DNA of 64,000 nt, taken from the NCBI GenBank assembly GCA_020634815.1, contig JACKBA010000003.1, positions 1 to 64,000 of the forward strand, written 5' to 3'. Made by a program: the position numbers and the translations under genes. This DNA is from Caldilineaceae bacterium (GTDB lineage Bacteria > Chloroflexota > Anaerolineae > Caldilineales > Caldilineaceae). Under the pieces are notes generated by a model. It was given only the letters and a program-made list of their open reading frames with translations. It was not told the DNA's origin and did no database searches. Positions 54,254 through 62,126 of this stretch are shown piece by piece; the stretch's first letter is position 1; every line of letters starts with the position of its first letter.

Positions 54254-55669
54254 TCAGGCAAAGAGACCCTGCAACTTCATGGCAGTCATGGGGTTGCCCG
54301 TGATCTTGAGCTTGCCGGAAGAAAAGGCCGCCATGGGATTGAGCTTGCCCATGGCCAGCGCCACAAAGTCGGCCTCGCTCATGGCGATGGTGCAGTCGGG
54401 ATTGGCGGCGGTGCCGGTGCGCACCTCGCCCGCGCCCTTCATATCGACGACCCAACTGCCGCTCTGTTCGCCGGTCAGGTCGAACTGGAAGATGGCGTTG
54501 ACTTTCGCCGGCAGCGTTGGGTCGGCCGCGACGCGCGCGGCCATGCGTTCGAAGATGGATGCAGGCGTCGGCCCAGCGGGCGCCGGCGCGGGCACGTTGG
54601 GGATGGAGATGGTGCGATCCGGCCGGCCGGCGTCGGCGCCCATGACGAGTTCGGCCATGACGCGCACCGCGGCGGGGTCGAAGGTGGTCATGTTGAGCGT
54701 GGTGATGGGGCTGGCCTGCCACGCCTCCAATTGCTCGGCGATGCGCGCTTTCGGCCCGCAGAGCGCCACCGCGTCGACCAGTTCGTCGGGGATGGCGGCG
54801 GTGGCGGCGTTCTTGTCCCCGGCCAGGTAGAGATCCTGCACGCGGTCGGCGGCTGCCTGGAAGCCGTAGCGGCAGGCCAGGTCGTGGTAGAAGTTCCTGC
54901 CGCGCGCGCCCATGCCGCCGATGTAGAGTGCCAGGAAGGGCTTGACGCTGGCGCGGCACGCGTCCACGTCGTCGCCCAGCACCACGGGCACCGAGGGCGC
55001 GATGTCGAAGCCTGCCAGGCTCTTGCCGCCGCCGGCTTTGGCGAAGCCGGCCTCCACCTGCGCGGCGTAGGCCTCGGCATAGTGCGCCGGCGAAAAGATG
55101 ATGGGCAGCCAGCCGTCGGCGATCTCGGCGCTCAGCTCCACATTCTTGGGGCCGATGGCGGCGAGGTAGATGGGCAGGTCGCGCCGGCCGTGAAGGATGC
55201 TCTTAAGCGGCTTGCCCAGCCCGGTGGCGTCCGGCCCCTGGTACGGGATCTGGTAGTGGTCGCCGTCATGGACCAGCGGCGCCTCGCGGGCAAAGATGGC
55301 GCGCACGATGCTCACATATTCGCGCGTCTTGCCCAGCGGCTTGCCATAGGCGACGCCATGCCAGCCCTCCACCACCTGCGGGCCGGAGAGACCCAGCCCC
55401 AGCAACATGCGCCCGCCCGACAACTGGTCGAGTGTCATGGCGGTCATGGCAGTGTTGGCGGGCGTGCGCGCCGGCATCTGCAAGATGGCGGTGCCGAGCT
55501 TGATCTGCTGCGTCTGCGCGCCGATCCACGCCAGCGGCACGACCGCATCCGAGCCATAGGCTTCCGCCGTCCATACGGCGTAGTAGCCGAGGCGGTCGGC
55601 CTCCTTGATCATCTCCATGGGCAGTGACATGGTGGAACCGGAATAGCCCACCATCAATCCTAGACGCAT
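54254..55669 (-). CDS. luciferase-like (F420-type) oxidoreductase fused to SCP2 domain
   Basis: A 471-residue protein with AAAGGAG before ATG 55669. Residues 1-340 are a luciferase-like monooxygenase (LLM) barrel close to F420-dependent enzymes: MRLGLMVGYSG, IKEADRLGYYAVWTAEAYGS, QTQQIKLGTAILQMPARTPA, DQLSGGRMLLGLGLSGPQVV. A Pro/Ala linker (PNVPAPAPAGPTPA) leads to a C-terminal SCP2 sterol-carrier domain (FERMAARVAADPTLPAKVNA, WVVDMKGAGEV, NPMAAFSSGKLKITGNPMTA) expected to bind lipid-like ligands. The fusion suggests a hydrophobic substrate held next to the flavin/deazaflavin site. Whether F420 or FMN is used cannot be read with certainty. Confidence 0.88.
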   Translation of the reverse strand: MRLGLMVGYSGSTMSLPMEMIKEADRLGYYAVWTAEAYGSDAVVPLAWIGAQTQQIKLGTAILQMPARTPANTAMTAMTLDQLSGGRMLLGLGLSGPQVVEGWHGVAYGKPLGKTREYVSIVRAIFAREAPLVHDGDHYQIPYQGPDATGLGKPLKSILHGRRDLPIYLAAIGPKNVELSAEIADGWLPIIFSPAHYAEAYAAQVEAGFAKAGGGKSLAGFDIAPSVPVVLGDDVDACRASVKPFLALYIGGMGARGRNFYHDLACRYGFQAAADRVQDLYLAGDKNAATAAIPDELVDAVALCGPKARIAEQLEAWQASPITTLNMTTFDPAAVRVMAELVMGADAGRPDRTISIPNVPAPAPAGPTPASIFERMAARVAADPTLPAKVNAIFQFDLTGEQSGSWVVDMKGAGEVRTGTAANPDCTIAMSEADFVALAMGKLNPMAAFSSGKLKITGNPMTAMKLQGLFA

Positions 55670-55747
55670 CGGTCGCTCCTTTGGCTAGCGGGTGAATGAA
55701 CCCTTTTATCGCAAATCGTTGTTCGGGCGGAATTCCCGGCGCGTGGT

Positions 55748-56650
55748 TCACAGCCACTGCTTCAGGAACGCCAGCACCTCGGCGCGCATCTCGGCCGTCT
55801 CGAAGTGACCGATCTCGTAGCGCTTCATCTGCCAGGCCTCGGCCGCGCCCTGCTCGGCGTAGACGCGGCGCAACTCGGCGTCGATCCTGTCGAGGCCGGC
55901 ACGCGGGGTGAGCGGATCGTGATTGCCGGCCAGCCCCAGGTGCGGACGCGGCGCAATGAGCGCGTTGATCTGCCCCGCCGAGAAGTGCTTGAGCAGGGAC
56001 GGCACGTAGTAGTAGATGCCGTGGCCGTCGAGACCCTGGCTTTCGATGAGCGCGTCGTAGTCGGTCAGGCAGCAGAGGTCGATGCAGACCTTGATGCGCT
56101 CGTCGAGGGCGGCGACCCACCACGCCATGGTGCTGCCCAACGACAGGCCAAGCGTGGCAATGCGTGCGGCGTCGACGTCGGGGCGCGCGGCCAGGTAATC
56201 GAGCGCACGGATGCTATCGTAGAGCATCATGCCCCACAGCACCTGGCCGCGCCAGAGCATGAGCTTGAAGAGCGCGCTCTCCGTGCGGCCGCGCCGCTCG
56301 CCAAACATCCAGTGCTCGATGCAAAGCGCGGCGTACCCCTGGCTGGTCAGCGCCTCCGCATAGGGCGGTTGCTGGAGCGCATCGCGCCCGCGGATGAACT
56401 CTTCCTTGCCCAGGGCGTAGTCGCCGCCGTGCGCGTGGTTGTAGAGCACGGCCGGGAAGGGGCCATCGCCGTGCGGCCGCGCAAAGTAGGCGGGCACTGT
56501 CTCCTCGCCGTTGAGATCGAGCGTCAGCCGCTCCAGGATGTAGGCGCCGCGATCCTGCTGCCAGACGACGCTGGCTGCGATCGGGCGGTCGCGCGGCGGC
56601 AGGTCGCCGAGCAGGCCCCACAGTTCGGCACGGCGGGCGGTGGAATCCAT
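55748..56650 (-). CDS. alpha/beta hydrolase (acetyl-xylan-esterase/dienelactone-hydrolase-like)
   Basis: A 300-residue enzyme from ATG 56650, with AAGGAGG 6 bp upstream. Motifs: VPAYFARPHGDGPFPAVLYN then HAHGG for the oxyanion region, nucleophile Ser in TLGLSLGSTMAWW, Asp in LAGNHDPLTPRAG and His in YEIGHFETAEM. The text DSIRALDYLAARPDVDAARI before the nucleophile is usual in the Abhydrolase_7/AXE1-like group. No signal peptide. Substrate unknown; an ester or lactone is likely. It lies upstream of the LLM-SCP2 gene on the same strand, about 80 bp away. Confidence 0.85.
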   Translation of the reverse strand: MDSTARRAELWGLLGDLPPRDRPIAASVVWQQDRGAYILERLTLDLNGEETVPAYFARPHGDGPFPAVLYNHAHGGDYALGKEEFIRGRDALQQPPYAEALTSQGYAALCIEHWMFGERRGRTESALFKLMLWRGQVLWGMMLYDSIRALDYLAARPDVDAARIATLGLSLGSTMAWWVAALDERIKVCIDLCCLTDYDALIESQGLDGHGIYYYVPSLLKHFSAGQINALIAPRPHLGLAGNHDPLTPRAGLDRIDAELRRVYAEQGAAEAWQMKRYEIGHFETAEMRAEVLAFLKQWL

Positions 56651-56849
56651 AATTCCTCCTTCTGGTGAGAAGCAGATGGCTCGTTGGATAGATTGTCCAG
56701 CACGGACGAGCACTTATCGTGCAGATCCCCCAATGACATTTCCGGCAAAATAGTGCATAATACCGGGCGTACGACACCGATCATAGCCCCGGGCGCACCG
56801 TCCGGCAAACAACCAATCCAGCCACCCACCCACCCATCTGCTCGCGACC

Positions 56850-58322
56850 ATGCTCGACACCGAACTATCGATCCAGTCCGGAATGCCGGCGCCCTTTCAC
56901 GCCTACCAGCTCGACGACGCCTACGACGAGATGTTCAGCAGCGCCGGCCGGCCGCGCGACCACTACAAACGGCTTTTTCGCCGGCTGATGGAACTGACGC
57001 CGGAAGAACTGGAGGAACGCCAGCAGGCCGCCGACCTCTCCTTCCTGCACCAGGGCATCACCTTTACCGTCTACAGCGACACGCGCGGCACGGAGCGCAT
57101 CTTTCCCTACGACCTGCTGCCGCGCATCATCAGCGCGGCGGAATGGGACACGGTGGAGCGCGGGCTGATCCAGCGCATCACGGCGCTCAACCTCTTCCTG
57201 CATGACATCTACCACGACGCCCAGATCCTGCGCGACAAGGTCGTCCCCTTTGACCTCGTCTACAGCAGCAAGCACTATCGGCGCGAGATGCGCGGGTTGG
57301 ACGTGCCGCACGGCATCTACATCACCGTCGTCGGCACCGATCTCATTCGCCTGCCCGACGGGCAGTTTGCCGTGCTGGAAGACAACCTGCGCGTGCCCAG
57401 CGGCGCGTCGTACATGCTGGCCAATCGCGCGGTCATGAAACGCGTCTTTCCCGGCCTCTTTCGCAACTACGGCATTCGCCCGCTCGACTTCTACGGCCAG
57501 GCGCTACTCACGACCATGCGCTATCTGGCGCCGCCGGCCAGCGGCGACCCGAGCATCGTGCTGCTCTCGCCCGGCGTCTTCAATTCCGCCTACTTCGAGC
57601 ATACTTTCCTGGCGCGCCAGATGGGCATTCCGTTGGTAGAAGGACGCGACCTCATCGTGCACGACGCGCGCGTCTTCATGCGCACGACGTCAGGGCTGCG
57701 GCCCGTCAACGTCATCTACCGGCGCATCGACGACGACTTCATCGACCCGCTCGTCTTTCGCAAGGATTCCATGCTGGGCGTACCGGGTCTATTCAGCGCC
57801 TACCGCAAAGGCAACGTGACGCTGGCCAACGCCGCCGGAACGGGCGTGGCAGACGACAAGGCAATCTACGCGTACGTGCCGGCGATCATTCGTTACTACC
57901 TGGGCGAGGATGCCATCCTGCCCAACATCGACACCTTCCTCTGCTCCGACTCGGTGCAATGTAGCTATGTGCTGGACAATCTCGATTCACTCGTCGTCAA
58001 GGCGGTGGGCGAGTCGGGCGGCTATGGCATGCTGGTGGGGCCGCACAGCACGGCCGAACAGCGCGAGGAGTTCCGCCGCCAGATCCAGGCCAACCCGCGC
58101 AACTTCATTGCCCAGCCGACCATCAACCTCTCGCGCGCACCCTGCTTTCTGGAGGGGCAGGTGGAGGCGCGGCACGTGGACCTGCGCCCGTACATTCTCT
58201 ATGGCGAGCGCGTCACCATCGTGCCGGGCGGGCTGACACGCGTAGCTCTGCGCCGCGGCTCGCTGGTGGTCAACTCGTCGCAGGGCGGCGGCAGCAAGGA
58301 TACGTGGGTGCTCCATGAATAG
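56850..58322 (+). CDS. circularly permuted ATP-grasp protein (DUF404/DUF407 type)
   Basis: A 490-residue protein with the layout of circularly permuted type 2 ATP-grasp proteins: FHAYQLDDAYDEMFSSAGRP at the N-terminus, GITFTVYSDTRGTERIFPYD, GTDLIRLPDGQFAVLEDNLR, PSGASYMLANR, then YVLDNLDSLVVKAVGESGGY and GMLVGP, ending in ALRRGSLVVNSSQGGGSKDT. ATP-grasp enzymes join carboxylates to amines or thiols. It is the first gene of the conserved trio with an alpha-E protein and a transglutaminase-like protein, thought to make or modify a peptide; the substrate is unknown. No ribosome site is evident at this ATG; the ATG 11 codons later is an alternative. It overlaps the next gene by 8 bp. Confidence 0.92.
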   Translation: MLDTELSIQSGMPAPFHAYQLDDAYDEMFSSAGRPRDHYKRLFRRLMELTPEELEERQQAADLSFLHQGITFTVYSDTRGTERIFPYDLLPRIISAAEWDTVERGLIQRITALNLFLHDIYHDAQILRDKVVPFDLVYSSKHYRREMRGLDVPHGIYITVVGTDLIRLPDGQFAVLEDNLRVPSGASYMLANRAVMKRVFPGLFRNYGIRPLDFYGQALLTTMRYLAPPASGDPSIVLLSPGVFNSAYFEHTFLARQMGIPLVEGRDLIVHDARVFMRTTSGLRPVNVIYRRIDDDFIDPLVFRKDSMLGVPGLFSAYRKGNVTLANAAGTGVADDKAIYAYVPAIIRYYLGEDAILPNIDTFLCSDSVQCSYVLDNLDSLVVKAVGESGGYGMLVGPHSTAEQREEFRRQIQANPRNFIAQPTINLSRAPCFLEGQVEARHVDLRPYILYGERVTIVPGGLTRVALRRGSLVVNSSQGGGSKDTWVLHE

Positions 58323-59298
58323 CTCGATGTTGTCACGCGTAGCGGACAGCCTCTACTGGATGAGCCGCTACCTGGAGCGCGCCGACCACGTGGCGCGCCA
58401 GATCGACGTTCACCTGACGCTGGTGCCGGAACAGGCGACCGAGGCCGCCCGCAAGCGGCGCAACCGGCTGATCGCCTGTCTCGTCGGCGAAGGGTACCCA
58501 GTGGAGGCGGTCGATTCGGACTACGACCTGGTGCACCTGCTCACCTTCGACGAGGACAACTCCAACTCGATCATGCGTTGTGTGGCCTCCGCGCGCGAGA
58601 ACGCACGCCAGGTGCGCGAGCAGATCAACACGCAGATGTGGGAGCAGATCAACCAGCTCTACTTGTCGGTGCAGGGGACGAGCCTGGAGTGGCTCTGGCA
58701 GGGACAGCCGCACCGCTTCTACCACAGCATCAACCAGGATGTCTACCGCTTCCAGGGCATCACCGACTCGCGCATCAGCCGCGACCAGGGCTGGCATTTC
58801 GTCCAGCTCGGCCGCTACATCGAGCGCAGCGCCGAGACGGCCGACACGCTCAACGTCGATTTCCGCGAGTTGTATTCGGCTGCGCTTGCAGATGATGCCG
58901 GCGACCAGCAGACCTACCTGGAGTGGGTCGGATTGCTGCGCGGCGCGGCGGCCTACGAGGCTTACAGCAAAGTCTACATGGCCAACGTCCAGCCGCGCTT
59001 TATCATCGAATTCCTGCTGCTCAACCCGGAATTCCCCTATTCGGTCCATTTTGGCATTAACATGGTGCAGGCTTCGCTCGACGCGCTGGGCGCGCTGACC
59101 GATACGCACAAGTCCTCGCGCGTCTTCCGGCTGGCGGGACGGCTGCGTGCCATGTTAGACTTTGGGCAGGTCGATGAGATCATGGACAGCGGGCTGGGTA
59201 GTTACCTGCTTGCCATCCAGAACCAGTCCGCTCAGATCCACGAAGCCATCTACCAGACCTACATCAACTATCCGATTGACGACAAGCTGGCCGCGTAA
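58315..59298 (+). CDS. alpha-E domain protein (DUF403)
   Basis: A 327-residue all-helical protein. MLSRVADSLYWMSRYLERAD is the family hallmark and suggests the true start may be ATG 58327, four codons inside. Further markers: ARENARQVREQINTQMWEQI, QDVYRFQGITDSRISRDQGW and HFVQLGRYIERSAETADTLN. It is translated by overlap with the ATP-grasp gene. Alpha-E proteins have no known reaction and occur nearly always with the ATP-grasp and transglutaminase partners, probably as complex subunits. Confidence 0.92.
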   Translation: MNSSMLSRVADSLYWMSRYLERADHVARQIDVHLTLVPEQATEAARKRRNRLIACLVGEGYPVEAVDSDYDLVHLLTFDEDNSNSIMRCVASARENARQVREQINTQMWEQINQLYLSVQGTSLEWLWQGQPHRFYHSINQDVYRFQGITDSRISRDQGWHFVQLGRYIERSAETADTLNVDFRELYSAALADDAGDQQTYLEWVGLLRGAAAYEAYSKVYMANVQPRFIIEFLLLNPEFPYSVHFGINMVQASLDALGALTDTHKSSRVFRLAGRLRAMLDFGQVDEIMDSGLGSYLLAIQNQSAQIHEAIYQTYINYPIDDKLAA

Positions 59299-59326
59299 TG
59301 CGCGTGCTGGCTGGAAGCGTTCGACT

Positions 59327-60331
59327 ATGCTCTATTCCGTACGCCATACCACGCGCTTTCAATACAAGCTACCGGTCAGCGAGGCCATTACCGAGATCCG
59401 TATGCGGCCGCGCGATTCCGAGATCCAGCACTGCAACCTCTTTCGGCTGACGCTCAGGCCGCAGGCCAACGCCCTCTCTTTCACCGACTCGCTGGGCAAC
59501 GTCGTGCACCATTTCTCACAACCGGGCGTGCATCAGGAACTCCAGATCGTTGCCGAATCGGAAGTGATGGTGTCGGCGCCGCCCGTGTTGCCGGCTTCGC
59601 TGGACGCAACGGCCTGGGCACAGAACGACGAGGCGGCTGCGGCGGGCGACCACTGGGACATGTTCCAGCCCAGCGCCTACACGACGTCGACGGCGCGGCT
59701 TGAGGCGCTGGCGCGTGAACTCGACGTGACACGCCGCGACGATCCGCTCACCGTGCTCCTCGCCCTCAACGCCGCCATCCACCGCACCTTTGCCTACGAT
59801 GCCACCAGCACGCAGGTCGATTCGCCCATCGACGACGCGCTGCTGCATCGCCGCGGCGTCTGCCAGGATTTCACGCACATCATGCTGGCGTTGGTGCGCA
59901 ACCACCTGCGCCTGCCGGCACGCTACGTCAGCGGCTACCTGCACCACCGTCGCGACGACACCTCGGCCGACGGTGCCTCGCACGCCTGGCTCGAGGTCTT
60001 CCTGCCGGGGCTGGGCTGGGTAGGCTTTGATCCGACCAACAACATCCTGGCCGGCGAGCGCCACATCCAGGTGGCGATTGGGCGGGACTATGCCGATGTC
60101 CCGCCCACGCGCGGCGTCTACAAGGGGGGGAGCGGCAGCGAACTGAGCGTCAGCGTGCGCGTGCGGCCCCTGCATGGGAGCGGCGGGGCAGCCGGCACGG
60201 CCGACGCCCCGCTCGATGATGGCAGCGAGCCGCCCGTCTATCGCAGCACGGCCCAGGCGTTGCAGAGCAGCTACGCCCAGGCCCAGCAGGCTGCGGCGCA
60301 ACAACAGCAGCAACAACAGCAACAACAGTAG
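59327..60331 (+). CDS. transglutaminase-like protein with polyglutamine tail
   Basis: A 334-residue protein from ATG 59327, 28 bp after the alpha-E gene. The N-terminal Bact_transglu_N domain (MLYSVRHTTRFQYKLPVSEA, IRMRPRDSEIQ) precedes a transglutaminase core with Cys179 in RRGVCQDFTHIML, His219 in ADGASHAWLEVFLPG and Asp235 in GWVGFDPTNN. Such proteins act as peptidases or amide-bond transferases. The C-terminus is unusual: an AQAQQAAA stretch and then ten glutamines in a row, encoded by mixed CAA/CAG codons, up to the stop. The gene ends only 7 bp from the convergent SH3 gene. Confidence 0.92.
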   Translation: MLYSVRHTTRFQYKLPVSEAITEIRMRPRDSEIQHCNLFRLTLRPQANALSFTDSLGNVVHHFSQPGVHQELQIVAESEVMVSAPPVLPASLDATAWAQNDEAAAAGDHWDMFQPSAYTTSTARLEALARELDVTRRDDPLTVLLALNAAIHRTFAYDATSTQVDSPIDDALLHRRGVCQDFTHIMLALVRNHLRLPARYVSGYLHHRRDDTSADGASHAWLEVFLPGLGWVGFDPTNNILAGERHIQVAIGRDYADVPPTRGVYKGGSGSELSVSVRVRPLHGSGGAAGTADAPLDDGSEPPVYRSTAQALQSSYAQAQQAAAQQQQQQQQQQ

Positions 60332-60338
60332 CGGTGGT

Positions 60339-61097
60339 CTAGCCGTCGCAGTCACTCAAACAGGGCGTCGGCTCGGCTGGCGGCGGGCTACCTCCGCTCG
60401 GCCGGCTGCTGCCGCCACCCGTCGAGCAGGCCTGGCTGATGTCCTGGCGATTGCTTGGATCGGAGAGGAAGCCGGTCCAGCGCCCGTTCTCGCGCTGGGA
60501 GATGCGGATCATCCAGTAGGAATCACACTTCACCTGGAAGCGCTCGCCGGTGTACTCGTAAGTTCCATTGGCCAGCGTCACGTCGCCGGGTTCGGCCGGG
60601 ATCGCCTTGTAGGGGTTGCTGGCCGTCTTCTGGAAGACCAGGATATCGAAGTACCAATCCATCCCGCGCGGCGCCGTTCCATTCCACCGCCAGCGAAAGG
60701 TCGCCGGCCCGCGGTATTCGATGACGGATGCGGGTGGCACCGCGGCCGACGGTGTGGCGGTTGCCCGCGGCCCGTTCGGAGCACCCTCGCCGTCGATACG
60801 GATGTAGTTGGCGCTCGCCCATGCCTTGCCTCCCGGCGCCCGCGCATACTCGATCTGCAGCCAGCCCGGCTCGCGATCCAGCACCGTGACCCGCTCCCCA
60901 TAGACCAGGCGACCGACGATACGGCTGGTGACGTTTGGCTCGGCGCGCACATTGAGCGCGCTTACGAGCACCGTGCCGGTGACGTCGCCATCCTGATGCA
61001 ACGGTGCGGCCTGAACAGTGCGCAAGATACCCGGCGCTGCGATCGCCACGAGCATCACCAGAATAGTGACCCCAATCCATGTAATTGCCTTTGGCAT
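60339..61097 (-). CDS. exported bacterial SH3 domain protein, paralogue 2
   Basis: A 252-residue protein with GGAGGAGGAG before ATG 61097. A signal peptide or signal-anchor (ITWIGVTILVMLVAIAAPGI) is followed by an SH3_3 domain (VSALNVRAEPNVTSRIVGRL, VYGERVTVLDREPGWLQIEY, KAWASANYIRIDG). Then comes a beta domain (ATFRWRWNGTAPRGMDWYFD, ILVFQKTASNPYKA, ISQRENGRWTGFLSDPSNRQ, DISQAC) and a Ser/Gly/Pro tail. It shares the full layout with the upstream gene at 61122-62069, so the two arose by tandem duplication. Likely bound to cell wall or surface; function unknown. Confidence 0.85.
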   Translation of the reverse strand: MPKAITWIGVTILVMLVAIAAPGILRTVQAAPLHQDGDVTGTVLVSALNVRAEPNVTSRIVGRLVYGERVTVLDREPGWLQIEYARAPGGKAWASANYIRIDGEGAPNGPRATATPSAAVPPASVIEYRGPATFRWRWNGTAPRGMDWYFDILVFQKTASNPYKAIPAEPGDVTLANGTYEYTGERFQVKCDSYWMIRISQRENGRWTGFLSDPSNRQDISQACSTGGGSSRPSGGSPPPAEPTPCLSDCDG

Positions 61098-61121
61098 GTC
61101 TCCTCCTCCTCTGAACCAAAC

Positions 61122-62069
61122 CTACCTTCTGGGAGCTCTCGACTGAATGTCCGGCGTCACGTCAGGGCGAATCAGCGCACCGCCTCCCCGCGGCCGGATC
61201 TGTGCGCCGGGCGGTAGCGCCGTGGGTTCGGGTGTCAGTCCGCCCGGCTCGACGGTGCCAGGCGCTGCCATGGTCGGTTGCGGCGCAGTGCCGCCCGGTG
61301 AACGGTCGCCGTCGCTACTGCCCGCACCGGCGCCCGGCACTTGCGGCCGACCGCCGCGTGGCTGCGGCTCTGCAGGAATCGGCGTCGGGCAGGGAGCGCC
61401 GATATCCTGGCGGTTGCTGCTCTCCGACAGGAAGGTGCGGAAGCGCCCATCGACATACTGCGATACGCGCACTGTCCAGTAGGAACTGCACTGAACGGTG
61501 AAGCGCTCGGCATCCAGCGTGTAGACATCGCCCTGCGGCTCGTCTTCAGCCGGGTCGACCTTGATGTTCTTGTACGAATGCGCGGCATTGCGCTGAAAGA
61601 CTTGCACGTCGAAACGCCAGTCGATCCCATCCGGCACGGCGCCGGACCAACGCCAGCGGAAGGTGGCTGGCCGGCTGTAACCCACCAGCGACGGCGCGGC
61701 CACTGCGGGGGATGTCGCCGTGGGTAATCCGCCGGGTAGACCGGGCGCCCCACGGCCGTCGATTTGTACATAGTGGGCGCTGACCCAGCCTGAGCCAGCC
61801 GAATCCGGTGGATAGACGATCTCTAGCCAGCCGGGCGCCTCACTCACGATCGTCACGCGCTGGCCGTACGTGACACGACCGATCACGGCGCCGGCGACGT
61901 CGGGCGCACTACGCACCACCAACTCCCCGCGTAGCACGGTGCCAATCGCCGGTTCGTCCGGGCTGGACTGAGCATGGACCGTCTGGCGCATCGTCGAAAT
62001 TGACAATCCAAACGCTGCCACCAACAGGACAAGCAACACCAAAAAGCCAGGAAATCGATTCCGCCACAT
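61122..62069 (-). CDS. exported bacterial SH3 domain protein, paralogue 1
   Basis: A 315-residue protein from ATG 62069, preceded by AAAGGAGGG. Signal sequence FPGFLVLLVLLVAAFGLSIS, SH3_3 domain (LVVRSAPDVAGAVIGRVTYG, QRVTIVSEAPGWLEIVYPPD, GWVSAHYVQIDGRG), then the same beta domain as its neighbour (ATFRWRWSGAVPDGIDWRFD, VQVFQRNAAHSYKN, VSQYVDGRFRTFLSESSNRQ, DIGAPC). A long Pro/Gly/Thr-rich tail closes it. It lies 24 bp before its paralogue and 57 bp after the WD40 gene, so the three are probably one operon. Confidence 0.85.
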   Translation of the reverse strand: MWRNRFPGFLVLLVLLVAAFGLSISTMRQTVHAQSSPDEPAIGTVLRGELVVRSAPDVAGAVIGRVTYGQRVTIVSEAPGWLEIVYPPDSAGSGWVSAHYVQIDGRGAPGLPGGLPTATSPAVAAPSLVGYSRPATFRWRWSGAVPDGIDWRFDVQVFQRNAAHSYKNIKVDPAEDEPQGDVYTLDAERFTVQCSSYWTVRVSQYVDGRFRTFLSESSNRQDIGAPCPTPIPAEPQPRGGRPQVPGAGAGSSDGDRSPGGTAPQPTMAAPGTVEPGGLTPEPTALPPGAQIRPRGGGALIRPDVTPDIQSRAPRR

Positions 62070-62126
62070 AGCGTCCCTCCTTTGCAGCAATGAAAACGCG
62101 ACACAGGCGTTCTGCCGGCGACGGGT

